The position numbers and the translations under genes are program-made. From positions 1-64,000 of the forward strand of contig JAUIGN010000032.1 of the NCBI GenBank assembly GCA_030430075.1: DNA of 64,000 nt. Direction: 5' to 3'. How positions within the stretch are numbered: position 1 is the stretch's first letter; each line of letters begins with the position of its first letter. The DNA comes from a bacterium (GTDB taxonomy: Bacteria; Planctomycetota; Planctomycetia; Pirellulales; Pirellulaceae). This document shows, in pieces, positions 54,535 through 63,969 of this stretch. The notes beneath the pieces are model-generated. The model did no database searches. It was given only the letters and a program-made list of their open reading frames with translations, and was not told the DNA's origin.

Positions 54535-54639
54535 GTCGCCGGACCCTCGGCTTGCCGTTGGCAGGTTCGCCCGCCGATCCCGCTGCCGCACCGACTGTCT
54601 CGAAATGCGCCCCCTGGGGCCGCTGAGTCAATTGCCACG

Positions 54640-56790
54640 TCAGTCAATGATCAAGAGTTCGTTGGATGCCAGCAGCACCTGGGCGTACTGAATCCAGCCT
54701 CCCTGCTCGTCTTCTGCTCCGCAGCCGGCAAGAAACTCGCAGCCCAACTCGATTTCCAATTCACTCGCCGGGCGACCAAACAACGTCTGGTAGGCCAGGT
54801 CGACACGCTCATTCTGATTGTCAGGCCCAATGTCCAGAATGCGGTCGGCCAGCGCCTGGGCCTGGGCATTCATGAACGGGCTGTTGAGGACGAACAGCTT
54901 TTGCAGCGGGGTCGTCGTTTCGGTGCGGCCGGCGCTGTGCGTGCTGGGATCGGGGAAGTCGAACATGGCCAGCATGGGGTTCAATTCCAGCCGACTAATG
55001 CGGCTGTAGACCGTGCGCCGCCGCTCGTCGGGCCGCTCGGGTTCGATCGACGTCCCGCCGATTGTCGGATCCAGCCGGTCACCCATCGCCAGCAGCGCAT
55101 CGCGCCATGACTCGACATCCAGACGGCGACGATTCATGCGGGCCAGTAACCGATTGCCTGGATCGATGGCCTGTTGCTCCGGTCGAATTTCACTGCTGCG
55201 GCGATAGGTCGCGGAGAGCACGATCGTTCGATGCAACCACTTGAGGGACCACCCCGCCTCCATGAAGCGGACTGCCAGATCGTCGAGCAATTCGGGGTGG
55301 GTGGGCGGTTGTCCCAGCTTGCCGAAGTTACTGGGCGTGGCGACCAACGGCTGCCCGAAATGCAGACCCCAGATACGGTTCACGATGACCCGCGCCGTCA
55401 ACGGGTTGTCTCCGGAAACGATCGCCTCGGCCAGCTCCAGGCGGCCGCTGCCCTGCTGAAATTCGATCGGACCCTGGGAGGCGAGCACGCGCGGGAACCC
55501 GCGCGTGGCAACCGGCCCTTGCTTCTTCACATCTCCCCGGATCATCACGTGCAAATCACGCGCTTCGCCGTCCCGAACGATATGGACGGCATCCGTCTCC
55601 TTTTTGGCCTGGCCATTCTTGGCCGTCTCACGCTCGTCATCCAGGGGTCGATTGAACATCTCCGTACTGGCGAAGACGCCTGCCAGGGCATAATAGTCCG
55701 ACGTCGGAATGGGGTCGTACTTGTGGTCGTGGCAGCGGGCGCAGGCAACCGTCAGCCCCAATAGACCGCGCGTCACGATGTCCACCCGGTCTTCCCATTC
55801 TTCCGCCATGACTTCGGGCGAATTGCGACGGTAGTACTTGGGCCCCAGGCCAATGAAGCCCAGGGCGACATGCCCGGCGGGATCATGCGGTTCCATCAAG
55901 TCGGCGGCCAGCTGACGGCGGAGGAACGTATCGTACGGCATGTCGGCGTTGAGCGCGCCGATGACCCAGTCGCGGTAGAGATAGGCGTTGGGATAGCAGA
56001 GCGACGAGTTATTACCCACGATATGTGCCTGGTCTTCTGCATATCGGGCCAGATCCAACCACATCCGCGTCCAGCGCTCGCCATACCGGGGTGAGGCGAG
56101 CAGCCGATCCACCAGCCGATCGTAGGCTTGCGGTGACCGGTCCGCCAGGAAGGTGGCCACGTCTTCCGCTGCGGGCGGAAGGCCAATCAAATCGAACGTC
56201 ACGCGACGGATCAAGGTTCGCCGGTCGGCCGCCGGGTTGGCTTGCAGTCCGGCAGTGTCGAGCTTCGCGGCTACGAAGACATCGATCGGATCGCGCAACC
56301 CTTCCAACCGTTCGACGCGCGGCAAGGCGTGACGCCGCGGTGGTTGAAACGACCAGAACGCGCGTGCCGTTTCCCAGTCGATCGTTGGCGCCGCGTCCGG
56401 GCCGCCTGCGCCATCGCGCGGGTCGTCCGCGCCTGCCGTGATCCACCTGGCAAAGTCCGCGATCACTGCGTCGGGGAGTCGGCCGTCCGGCGGCATCTCA
56501 TAACTCTCGTACCGCAGAGCGCTCATCAACAAACTGCTGTCGACCTCACCCGGCACCACCGCCGCACCGGAATCCCCACCGCGTCGCGTCGACTCGCGAG
56601 AGTCCAGCAGCAGCCCCCCCATGGCCTTACCCGCTTGTTCGGAATGGCATTTGTAGCAGCGGGCAACCAGCACCGGCCGGATCTTGCTCTCGAAAAAGTC
56701 GCGGTCGACATCAGCCGCCGGAACGCGGCCGCAAAACGCCGTCACCAGCAACATCGAAAAGAAGAATGGGGGCGGGAAAGTTCTGGCCAT
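54640..56790 (-). CDS. PSCyt1/DUF1549/DUF1553 protein
   Basis: 716 residues from the ATG at 56790. The signal peptide is ARTFPPPFFFSMLLVTAFCG. A planctomycete-type cytochrome c domain follows (ILVARCYKCHSEQAGKAMGG, haem site CYKCH). Next is the DUF1549 domain (about 175-380, including TLIRRVTFDLIGLPPAAEDV and RMWLDLARYAEDQAHIVGNN), then DUF1553 (ARVIVNRIWGLHFGQPLVAT, WLHRTIVLSATYRRSSE). It is a partner of the DUF1501 protein downstream. Thought to be an exported redox or polymer-processing complex; the role is unproven in the family. Confidence 0.93.
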   Translation of the reverse strand: MARTFPPPFFFSMLLVTAFCGRVPAADVDRDFFESKIRPVLVARCYKCHSEQAGKAMGGLLLDSRESTRRGGDSGAAVVPGEVDSSLLMSALRYESYEMPPDGRLPDAVIADFARWITAGADDPRDGAGGPDAAPTIDWETARAFWSFQPPRRHALPRVERLEGLRDPIDVFVAAKLDTAGLQANPAADRRTLIRRVTFDLIGLPPAAEDVATFLADRSPQAYDRLVDRLLASPRYGERWTRMWLDLARYAEDQAHIVGNNSSLCYPNAYLYRDWVIGALNADMPYDTFLRRQLAADLMEPHDPAGHVALGFIGLGPKYYRRNSPEVMAEEWEDRVDIVTRGLLGLTVACARCHDHKYDPIPTSDYYALAGVFASTEMFNRPLDDERETAKNGQAKKETDAVHIVRDGEARDLHVMIRGDVKKQGPVATRGFPRVLASQGPIEFQQGSGRLELAEAIVSGDNPLTARVIVNRIWGLHFGQPLVATPSNFGKLGQPPTHPELLDDLAVRFMEAGWSLKWLHRTIVLSATYRRSSEIRPEQQAIDPGNRLLARMNRRRLDVESWRDALLAMGDRLDPTIGGTSIEPERPDERRRTVYSRISRLELNPMLAMFDFPDPSTHSAGRTETTTPLQKLFVLNSPFMNAQAQALADRILDIGPDNQNERVDLAYQTLFGRPASELEIELGCEFLAGCGAEDEQGGWIQYAQVLLASNELLIID

Positions 56791-57142
56791 GGCGGGAATA
56801 CTGGGAGGGAATGTACGGTGGGAGCCTGCTTGCAGGATACCAGACCACAGGCCGCCGGGGACAGCCAAAATTGGCTCGGCAGGTCGGAAAATTGCAGCCG
56901 CTTGCCGGCTTGCCGTGCCGGTGGAAGTCCGCCGCTCGACGCCCGGACCCCACCCGCACCGGCGGCGCCCGGCAGGCTGGACGGGAACTCTTCCACCCGG
57001 GCGACAAGTGCAGCAGGCCAGGCGGGCGCGATTCGTCTTTCCGGCCGCCGGCAGCCAGGAAGAGGGTCCCGGTGATGACAACGATCACGACCAGTGCACC
57101 GCCGCCCAGAATTGCGAGCTCCACCAGGCCGATACCAACCAT
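56711..57142 (-). CDS. Possible small membrane protein upstream of PSCyt1
   Basis: 143-residue frame starting MVGIGLVELAILGGGALVVI with one clear N-terminal helix and GGAAAGGAAG just upstream of the ATG at 57142, which is a good ribosome binding site. After residue ~35 the sequence is Arg/Pro-rich and overlaps the start of the PSCyt1 gene by 80 bases, so the true gene may be shorter, frameshifted or spurious. The helix resembles the small protein at 63115 (FNVGIVELGIVGVLLLAAAI). Confidence 0.45.
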   Translation of the reverse strand: MVGIGLVELAILGGGALVVIVVITGTLFLAAGGRKDESRPPGLLHLSPGWKSSRPACRAPPVRVGSGRRAADFHRHGKPASGCNFPTCRANFGCPRRPVVWYPASRLPPYIPSQYSRHGQNFPAPILLFDVAGDGVLRPRSGG

Positions 57143-57361
57143 GGAACTTCCTTTCCTACTCTCATCAGGCGAATTTCGGTACGGGCCGACGTCTCTCCCG
57201 ACCTTGTCAGGCGCCGGTTTCGTCGCCGGCCGACGACTGGGAACGGCCCCTGGATGCTCGCACCACACCGTTCGACGGCCTACAATGCCAACCGCCGCCC
57301 GGCATGATGGGCACCCCGGTGAACGACAGCAACTCCATGATTCAATGCAAGGAATTCACGC
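57143..57361. other. Divergent gap
   Basis: About 220 bases between the minus-strand small-protein frame and the NHL-like gene. No promoter is clear enough to mark. Confidence 0.4.
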
Positions 57362-58450
57362 ATGGGCCGAGCAACTCCGCGCTGCACACGCCGCCGCTTC
57401 CTCTCGACGACAGCCGCCGCAACGGCCGCAACCGTCGCTGCACCCGCCATCTTGACCGCCAGCAAAACCGACAGGCAGGTCATCCTGGGAACAGGAGATT
57501 ACCGCTACGAAGTGGTCCATAACTGGCCCCAACTGCCCGACCGGTTTCAATGGCAAACAACGCATAACGTGGCGGTCGACAAACAAGGATTCCTCTACGT
57601 CATTCATGAAGGACGGGTTGACCAACCGGACCACCCATCGATCTTCGTATTCGATCCGGATGGGAAGTATGTCCGTTCGTTCGGACAGCAGTACCAGGGA
57701 GGTGGCCACGGGATTGAGGTGCGCCAGGAAGGGAATCAAGAGTTCCTCTACGTGTGTGCCTATCAGCAGGTCAAAGCGTTCTCCAAACTGGACCTCAAGG
57801 GCGAAGTGGTCTGGCACCATCATGCGCCGATGCAGGCAGGCGTGTATGCAGAAGGCGAAGCGAAGAATCCGCAGAAGGTCTGGGGCCGCGATCGTTTCCT
57901 GCCGACCAACTTCGCTTTTCTTCCGGGGGGCGATTTCTTTCTCTCCGACGGCTACGGATCGTTCTACATTCACCGCTACGACAAAGACGGCACTTGGAAA
58001 AGCAAGTTCGGCGGCCCCGGCTCGGGCGAAGGCAAGTTTGCCACGCCCCACGGGATCTGGATCGATGATCGCCCGGGCAGAGAACCCCGGATCGTGATCT
58101 GTGACCGGGCCCACCACACGCTGCAATACTTGACAATCGACGGCGACTACCTGGAAACGCTGAGCGGCTACGGGTTGCCGGCCAATTGCGATACGTATCA
58201 AGACCTGCTGCTTGTTCCCGAATTGCACGCCCGTCTGACACTGCTGGGCAAGGACAACCGGGTCGTCGCTCGCTTGGGAGCGGATGTTCAACGGGTCACG
58301 TCGCAGAGCGGCATCCGCAACGACGAATCGAAATGGCGCGATGGAAAATTTGTCCATCCACACGATGCCTGCTTCGACAACCGGGGCGATATCTTTGTGG
58401 CCGAGTGGGTCCAGACGGGCAGGGTCTCCAAGCTGCGTCGGCTCGGCTGA
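57362..58450 (+). CDS. Tat-exported NHL-repeat (beta-propeller) protein
   Basis: 362 residues. Twin-arginine signal TRRRFLSTTAAATAATVAAP, then NHL-type propeller repeats: FQWQTTHNVAVDKQGFLYVI, HPSIFVFDPDGKYVRSFGQQ, FGGPGSGEGKFATPHGIWID, FVHPHDACFDNRGDIFVAEW. Related planctomycete proteins resemble the peptidyl-alpha-hydroxyglycine lyase propeller, but I see no catalytic residues I could name. AAGGA lies 8 bases before the ATG. Confidence 0.88.
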   Translation: MGRATPRCTRRRFLSTTAAATAATVAAPAILTASKTDRQVILGTGDYRYEVVHNWPQLPDRFQWQTTHNVAVDKQGFLYVIHEGRVDQPDHPSIFVFDPDGKYVRSFGQQYQGGGHGIEVRQEGNQEFLYVCAYQQVKAFSKLDLKGEVVWHHHAPMQAGVYAEGEAKNPQKVWGRDRFLPTNFAFLPGGDFFLSDGYGSFYIHRYDKDGTWKSKFGGPGSGEGKFATPHGIWIDDRPGREPRIVICDRAHHTLQYLTIDGDYLETLSGYGLPANCDTYQDLLLVPELHARLTLLGKDNRVVARLGADVQRVTSQSGIRNDESKWRDGKFVHPHDACFDNRGDIFVAEWVQTGRVSKLRRLG

Positions 58451-58633
58451 TGGTCCCCGTACGGGCACCGGCATGATCGGCACGATTCCTGGCTACTTGT
58501 CAGCCGCTGCCGATTGGTTGATGATCACGGCTCCTTGTCCCGATCTGCTGCGGCGGCGCAGAGGTCCCCGTCCGTATCGGCTGACGCGACCACGGCCAAC
58601 GCCCGGCTGCTTTTTTTTCGAAGAGGAAGCACG

Positions 58634-59209
58634 ATGTCCAACGTAGCGACCGAGTACACGATTCGACGTAAAGTCTTCACGCTGATGGGCGCCAAGTTCC
58701 ACATTTACAACCGGGAAGGCGCGCTGGTGGGATTTTCCAAGCAGAAGGCGTTCAAGCTCAAGGAAGACATTCGCGTCTACACCGACGAATCGATGAACAC
58801 ACCGCTGCTGTCGATCGCAGCCCGCTCGATTATCGACTTCAGCGCCGCCTACGACGTGACGGATGCCAAGACGAACCAGAAGGTGGGCGCCTTGCGACGC
58901 AAGGGCATGTCATCGATCATTCGCGACGAATGGGACCTGCTGGACGTGCACGACAACCCCATTTCCAAACTCCGCGAGGACAGCACCCAGTTGGCCCTGG
59001 TTCGCCGCTTTGTACCCCTGGGGAACATGGTCCCCCAACACTACGTGCTCGGCGACGACACGCACCAGTTCGTGGACATGCGGACGCATTTCAACCCGTT
59101 CATCCATCGGATGACCGTATCCGTCAATGCAGACTGCCCCTTTCACCCCCTACTTGTTCTGGCCGGGGCCATTCTGCTGGTCGCCATTGAGGGACGCCAG
59201 CAAGGGTAA
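58634..59209 (+). CDS. LURP-one-related (tubby-like) protein
   Basis: 191 residues. Barrel-like strands of the LURP-one/scramblase-related family: YTIRRKVFTLMGAKFHIYNR, EGALVGFSKQKAFKLKEDIR, RSIIDFSAAYDVTDAKTNQK and VGALRRKGMSSIIRDEWDLL. The C-terminus has a short hydrophobic stretch (HPLLVLAGAILLVAI), possibly a membrane tail. I start at the ATG at 58634, with GAGGAAG 5-6 bases upstream; earlier in-frame sequence is Ala/Ser-rich and unlikely. It converges on the large gene at 59228. Confidence 0.85.
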   Translation: MSNVATEYTIRRKVFTLMGAKFHIYNREGALVGFSKQKAFKLKEDIRVYTDESMNTPLLSIAARSIIDFSAAYDVTDAKTNQKVGALRRKGMSSIIRDEWDLLDVHDNPISKLREDSTQLALVRRFVPLGNMVPQHYVLGDDTHQFVDMRTHFNPFIHRMTVSVNADCPFHPLLVLAGAILLVAIEGRQQG

Positions 59210-59227
59210 GTTGTCGTCATCCGGACT

Positions 59228-62200
59228 CTACCAGGTCGTTCCCTCGAACAGCGCCCATTCCGACTTCGACGAGCGGCGGAGTCGCAGCTCTCTGTCTTTC
59301 GCCCTGTACAACGCAACATAGTGCTGGGCAGCCGGTCTGCCTTGCTCCGCCAGGTCGTCGGTATAGGTCGACAGAATTGATGCATGAATCAGCAAGCGAT
59401 CTGCCGTGTCGGCAATATGCTCGGTCATTTGGCGAGCCAGGAAGTACTGCCGTGTCTGCGCGAGCGCGGTCGCAAGACTGTACGCCTCGTCAGATGTCAG
59501 GTAGCTGTCTCGATCCACTTCTTCGGCTTCGTCAAGCATCATGTCGGTCAGTTGCTGTGCATCCACCATGCGGCCGTGGCAAAAGAAAGTCGCAATCAGC
59601 TGTTGCATCACGTAACTGCGCGGCAGCCACTCGATATCGTCATCCTCGGCGAGCCGATCCATCATGTCCTTGGCGTTGCTGTCCTGGGCCGCGATCAGTG
59701 CCTCGTCTAACGCCCGGCTTGACATGCTGAGCTGCCGCATGAGTCCCTCTGCCCCGGTGTCTTCCGAAACGGCAATGCCGGAATGCGAGTGACGACGAAG
59801 GGCCAGGAAAAGCTGAAACTCGTACGCTTTGCGCCTCGCGTCCTCGAGTGGTTCCTTCAGTTGATCGGGCATCGCGGCGGCAGCTTCCAGACCTCCAAAT
59901 CTGGCATACAAGTCGGGGATGGCCACGAAGTCATGGCGATTCTCGTCAGCGAGGATCTGGAGCGCGATCGCCGTAGCCCGCTGGTACCAGTCTTCGGCGG
60001 GTTGCAATGCGACAAGCAGTTCCAGTTCGCTGAATCGACTCAGCCGTCCTTCGTTCCCGCCTGAATTCGACAAGGCATCGACGGCATCCGGTCGTCCGCA
60101 CCATGCTTGTGCATGGCGGACTGCTCGTTTCGCCAAGCCAGCACCTTGCGTTTCGGCGCTCCAAAAAAAGTGCCACTCCGATTTCGCGGTCACGTTGATC
60201 GAGCGGAACATAATTGCGGATCGAGTGAGCAACTCGGCCGTGCCGGCTTCTGCAAGCTGACCGCCCAGTGCCTGGACGACGGACCTGTCTTCCGCATATT
60301 CGGCCCGAAGATGAAGCCCATCCGCCGCATTTTCGGCGGCACAGCAGACCAGCAACCCTGCGTGCACACGGTAAAACGGATTCTTGATTTCGTTGGCAAT
60401 ATTGACCGCCAGCTCGACTTGCTTGTTCTGGAGCGCGGCCCAAACCAGGGCGAGCTGCACGCGCGCATCCAGGTCGGCCAAACGCCGGTATTCTGGCTCA
60501 TTCATCAAGTCGAAGTGGGCCACGCCCACCTTCGTGTATTCCTTTGACCAGCTTAGCAACGCTGCCGTATGTCGTTGATCGTAATGTGCGATCTTGGGCA
60601 ACCGCCACACGACCTCCTTGATCTGTCGTTCGGGCGTGAACTGGTCCATCACATGGCTGTCAAGCATCTGGGCGATAAGAACAATCGCCAGCAGCACAAC
60701 GCATTGAAAGGACACCAGTGCCCGGATTCCGGAGACCGCTGCCTTGCCCTGGGGAGCCATGGGGCGTGACACATGTTCCGGCGTTCGAGACAACATCGAC
60801 GTCACGCTTCCCGTCGCACACGCATGGTGTCGGATATGGTCTGCAACGCGATCAACCATGAAGCTCAAGTGGTAATACGACCAGTGAACGAGCTCCTTGC
60901 CAGTCAGAATGGACGACAGGTGTTCTCCGACCTGTGAGAGCCCGAAGTCGGATGCGGAAGCCAGGCCGAGGCTGGCTCGCAGTATTCCACCCGACCTTTC
61001 GCAATGGGTATTCGCCCACGCCAGGATTTCCTGCTCGGCCTCGTCATTCGCGGGCATACATGCAAACGATTCTTCTGGCGTTGCTGCTACCGAATCAAGA
61101 ATGTGCTCGGGAAGGTCGTTGCCTTGGATGCTGCGAATGACGCGTCCCCACACAAACTCATCGACGATCGGCCGCACGAGCCGATCATACGCCGCACGAA
61201 ATGGAAGCTCGACAACTCGAATCAGACGATGCACGGGATTCAGGGTCTCGACCGGTTCCCGACGGCGACTTTCTCGGGAGAGACGCAGCGTGCCCTTCAG
61301 CCCGTTGATCGCCTCGTCAGAACGCGACCACAACCCTAACCAGCGCGAACCGTACTGTCGCATGACGTGCTTGTCGACACGCCGATCCCGATAACAATCC
61401 AGGTGCGCCCACAAGGCCCGAACGACTCGATGCAGGTTGTACGCAACCAGCAGCATTGACACGGTCGCAATGGCAATCAGCAACAGCACCGTCGGGTAGT
61501 ACCCATGCGAGATGAGAAGGTCCCATGTGTTAGCCGCGGATCGCCACAAGTCCGATCGCAGAGCGAAAAGCGCGACTGTTGCAGCAAGCGGAATCAGCAG
61601 CAGCAGCGAAGTGTGCCTCGCGCGATAACGCAGGAAGGGCGTTCCCAGCGTGGTCCAGCTGCGCAGATGGTTCAGCTGGCACCCCCGACGCACGGCCAAC
61701 TGCAACGCATGCCATATGACCGACCCGCCATGACTATGCGCAACGAGATGATACGACTGCCCAGCGTCTTCATACGCCAAGAGGCGCCGAAGAAGGTCTC
61801 GTCCAGCATTGCGACGGGCTTGCTCACTGTTGTGGCCAGACCAATGAAACACCGCACCGTGCTGGTGACACCTGACGTCGGAAGGCAATCGCAACTCGAG
61901 CTGAACAGCGGCCGGGCTGCCGATTTGCCACCATTTCTCGCCGGCGTCTTCGTTGTCCGCGGAGCCTGTTCCGTGAATCAGCAGGACCTCTTCCTTGTCG
62001 GTTTGCGGCGCCGGCAACGGTGCTATTCCGCCGGCTGATTGAGGCGCACGGTCGTGCCCATGATGCCAGTTCCGCAATTGTTGAATGTTGCTCACAAACC
62101 GCGAAACGGCTTCAGCAAACGCTGCCAGCGGGTACACGCAGGCGGTCAACATGGCGAGGAAGTACGCTGGCTCAAGGTGACCTGTACTCGAGAATAACTT

Positions 62201-62632
62201 GAGGTCGAAGAATGCGTCGGACGCCAACACCGTGACCCCGAAGACCATGATTCCGCAAAGAAAATGCGCGGCGACCGACGCTACCCCAGCCGAGAAAAAT
62301 GCAAACCTGCTGATGAGCGACTGTGGCGTTTTCAGCTGGACAGAGTACTGAATGACCGCCAAGAAAACGGCCAAGGCAAGCGGGGCGAGCGCGATGCCGC
62401 TCGTCAATTCCCAGCCAGTTTGCAGGCGACTGCTGCTTCCGAAGAAGGATTCGGATTCGACACACCAATCGGCCCACAACAACGCAACGTACGCGGGAGC
62501 CGCGTAGATTCGCAGCAACGCGAGAGCGTCAAGCCGCTTTCGTGCCGTCCATGAGGCGGCCCACTTCCAGACACCACTTTCCAAAGGGTCACCTCGTTCG
62601 TCTTGCTCCATCAAGGCAGAGGAACCAACCAT
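59228..62632 (-). CDS. Large membrane alpha/beta-hydrolase with helical C-terminus
   Basis: 1134 residues, no family I can name. N-terminal membrane helices lie at about 35-55, 78-98, 112-138 and 155-175. A soluble alpha/beta-hydrolase-like domain follows: strand VLLIHGTGSADNED (216-229), and nucleophile elbow VAHSHGGSVIWHAL with Ser300 in a GxSxG-like HSHGG. Two more helices are at about 338-358 and 380-405. The C-terminal half (about 650-1134) is helical, TPR-like in pattern and ends in a short basic tail. Asp/His of the triad cannot be located with certainty. Lipase-like or esterase activity at the membrane is inferred. No Shine-Dalgarno is clear; ATG at 62611 is an alternative start. Confidence 0.75.
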   Translation of the reverse strand: MVGSSALMEQDERGDPLESGVWKWAASWTARKRLDALALLRIYAAPAYVALLWADWCVESESFFGSSSRLQTGWELTSGIALAPLALAVFLAVIQYSVQLKTPQSLISRFAFFSAGVASVAAHFLCGIMVFGVTVLASDAFFDLKLFSSTGHLEPAYFLAMLTACVYPLAAFAEAVSRFVSNIQQLRNWHHGHDRAPQSAGGIAPLPAPQTDKEEVLLIHGTGSADNEDAGEKWWQIGSPAAVQLELRLPSDVRCHQHGAVFHWSGHNSEQARRNAGRDLLRRLLAYEDAGQSYHLVAHSHGGSVIWHALQLAVRRGCQLNHLRSWTTLGTPFLRYRARHTSLLLLIPLAATVALFALRSDLWRSAANTWDLLISHGYYPTVLLLIAIATVSMLLVAYNLHRVVRALWAHLDCYRDRRVDKHVMRQYGSRWLGLWSRSDEAINGLKGTLRLSRESRRREPVETLNPVHRLIRVVELPFRAAYDRLVRPIVDEFVWGRVIRSIQGNDLPEHILDSVAATPEESFACMPANDEAEQEILAWANTHCERSGGILRASLGLASASDFGLSQVGEHLSSILTGKELVHWSYYHLSFMVDRVADHIRHHACATGSVTSMLSRTPEHVSRPMAPQGKAAVSGIRALVSFQCVVLLAIVLIAQMLDSHVMDQFTPERQIKEVVWRLPKIAHYDQRHTAALLSWSKEYTKVGVAHFDLMNEPEYRRLADLDARVQLALVWAALQNKQVELAVNIANEIKNPFYRVHAGLLVCCAAENAADGLHLRAEYAEDRSVVQALGGQLAEAGTAELLTRSAIMFRSINVTAKSEWHFFWSAETQGAGLAKRAVRHAQAWCGRPDAVDALSNSGGNEGRLSRFSELELLVALQPAEDWYQRATAIALQILADENRHDFVAIPDLYARFGGLEAAAAMPDQLKEPLEDARRKAYEFQLFLALRRHSHSGIAVSEDTGAEGLMRQLSMSSRALDEALIAAQDSNAKDMMDRLAEDDDIEWLPRSYVMQQLIATFFCHGRMVDAQQLTDMMLDEAEEVDRDSYLTSDEAYSLATALAQTRQYFLARQMTEHIADTADRLLIHASILSTYTDDLAEQGRPAAQHYVALYRAKDRELRLRRSSKSEWALFEGTTW

Positions 62633-63114
62633 CCGCGTCAGCGCGCGGATGATAGCTGAGAAACCCTCGGTCGACCTAGGTCAGTTCCGTGAGGTGGAAA
62701 TTCAATGAATGCAAGTCGCAGTTTGCACATTCGGTTGACTTGGGTAGCAATTCAAGATCACCTGTTGCCCTGGAAACTTGCGGCAGATGCGGGAGCCAGC
62801 GAACTTACAGAACCAAGGACGGCATCGACCCCTGACGGTGAGTATCAAGTCAATCCATGGAGACTGCGTGTGAATCGCCCAGCCTCCGGCGTTTGTTGTT
62901 GGCGTCATCAAGCTGACGGCAGGTCGTTGGGTTATTCAGCGTTCGTCCTGCTCGACGGATGTGCGCTGGCCGCGGGGCGATGATTTGACCCTCTGCCCCG
63001 TGTCAGTACAATTGTGGCACGCGTTAGATCTTGGTTCGTTCTGCGCCCTTCCGGGCGGCCGATTGCTCTCGCCGAGATTGTCCACGGTTTCGTCTTTCCA
63101 AAAGGAGAGTGGCT
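62633..63114. other. Divergent intergenic region
   Basis: About 480 bases between the large membrane gene and the small protein. It contains the promoter at 62985-63012 and otherwise nothing recognised. Confidence 0.5.
62985..63012 (+). promoter_or_regulatory. Sigma-70-type promoter
   Basis: TTGACC at 62985-62990 and TACAAT at 63007-63012, 16-base spacer. The leader to the ATG at 63115 would be about 95 bases. Confidence 0.65.
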
Positions 63115-63360
63115 ATGTGGTTCAATGTCGGTATCGTTGAGTTGGGGATCGTTGGTGTTCTACTGTTGGCTGCTGCGATTCTCGGAGCATTGCGTCTCCG
63201 AGCGTGGCGTTGGGCAATCGTCGGCCTTGCCTGCTCAATCGTCGCAACGGTCCTTTCACCAGCCGATCCGGTCAGCACCGTCCTGCTGGGGGCCGTGTTG
63301 TTCCTTTTTTTCCTTGGGGGAATCCGTTTTGGACGCGCACGATCAGTCGCGGTTGCTTGA
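63115..63360 (+). CDS. Small membrane protein of unknown function
   Basis: 81 residues. Two or three hydrophobic helices (VGIVELGIVGVLLLAAAILG, WAIVGLACSIVATVLSPADP, VLLGAVLFLFFLGGIRFG). I place the start at the ATG at 63115 because AAAGGAGAG lies 6 bases upstream and it removes a basic, non-membrane extension. The family is not recognised. Confidence 0.75.
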   Translation: MWFNVGIVELGIVGVLLLAAAILGALRLRAWRWAIVGLACSIVATVLSPADPVSTVLLGAVLFLFFLGGIRFGRARSVAVA

Positions 63361-63969
63361 CTGATCCCGTTCCAACCCGATTGCCGTCACGCGATGGTTG
63401 CGACGTGACATCTCGGATTGAAACCAGCGCAGCGGTCAGTCACTTGAACGCCACGCTGAAACAGGTCTAATCCCTGATCGGTTCAGGCGTGCTCGTTGAC
63501 GAGCAAGGAAATCAGCGAATCGCAAAGATTGCGAAGGCGAGTGATTTGGCCGTGCAAGCGAAGCGTTCGCCGTTGCACGTCTGCGGCGGATAGCGATCGA
63601 ACCCACGCCGCGGACATGAAACGTGCCGGAAGGTCGCTCTGAACAGCGAGTTGGTGTTCACCGGCTGGGCGGTCATGATGCTGCTGCCGGCGGTCGCGGG
63701 AATGGTCCGAGCCAAGGGACGGTTGTTTCTTGGCGAAGTGGCCATCGCTCTTCGGCCGTGGTTCTTCGACCGTCGTTCGACGGCCATGATTCGACGGCCA
63801 TGATTCGACGGCTCGGTGACCAGCAGTGTCGCCGCCGGAATGCGGCACGGGGTACGACCTGTACATCACCGCATCCGGAAGTCTACCGGGTTTCGCCGAA
63901 ACTTCAGGCCGCACTGCCGACCATCGGCAGGTAACCCGAAGACGTGATGTTGGCTGCAGTGAAACCAAG
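63361..63969. other. Gap before the tRNA
   Basis: About 600 bases with no convincing gene. A 14-bp tandem repeat, TTCGACGGCCATGA, lies at 63776-63811 (two full units and a partial third). The long minus-strand frame here has no recognisable domain and crosses that repeat. Confidence 0.5.

Noticed and set aside
58567..58620. Possible terminator (CCCGGCTGC followed by a T-run) before the LURP-one-like gene
   Set aside because: No convincing stem could be formed next to the T-run.
63483..63968. 161-residue minus-strand frame beside the tRNA
   Set aside because: No domain, Arg/Ser/His-rich, and it crosses a 14-bp tandem repeat; no ribosome binding site seen.
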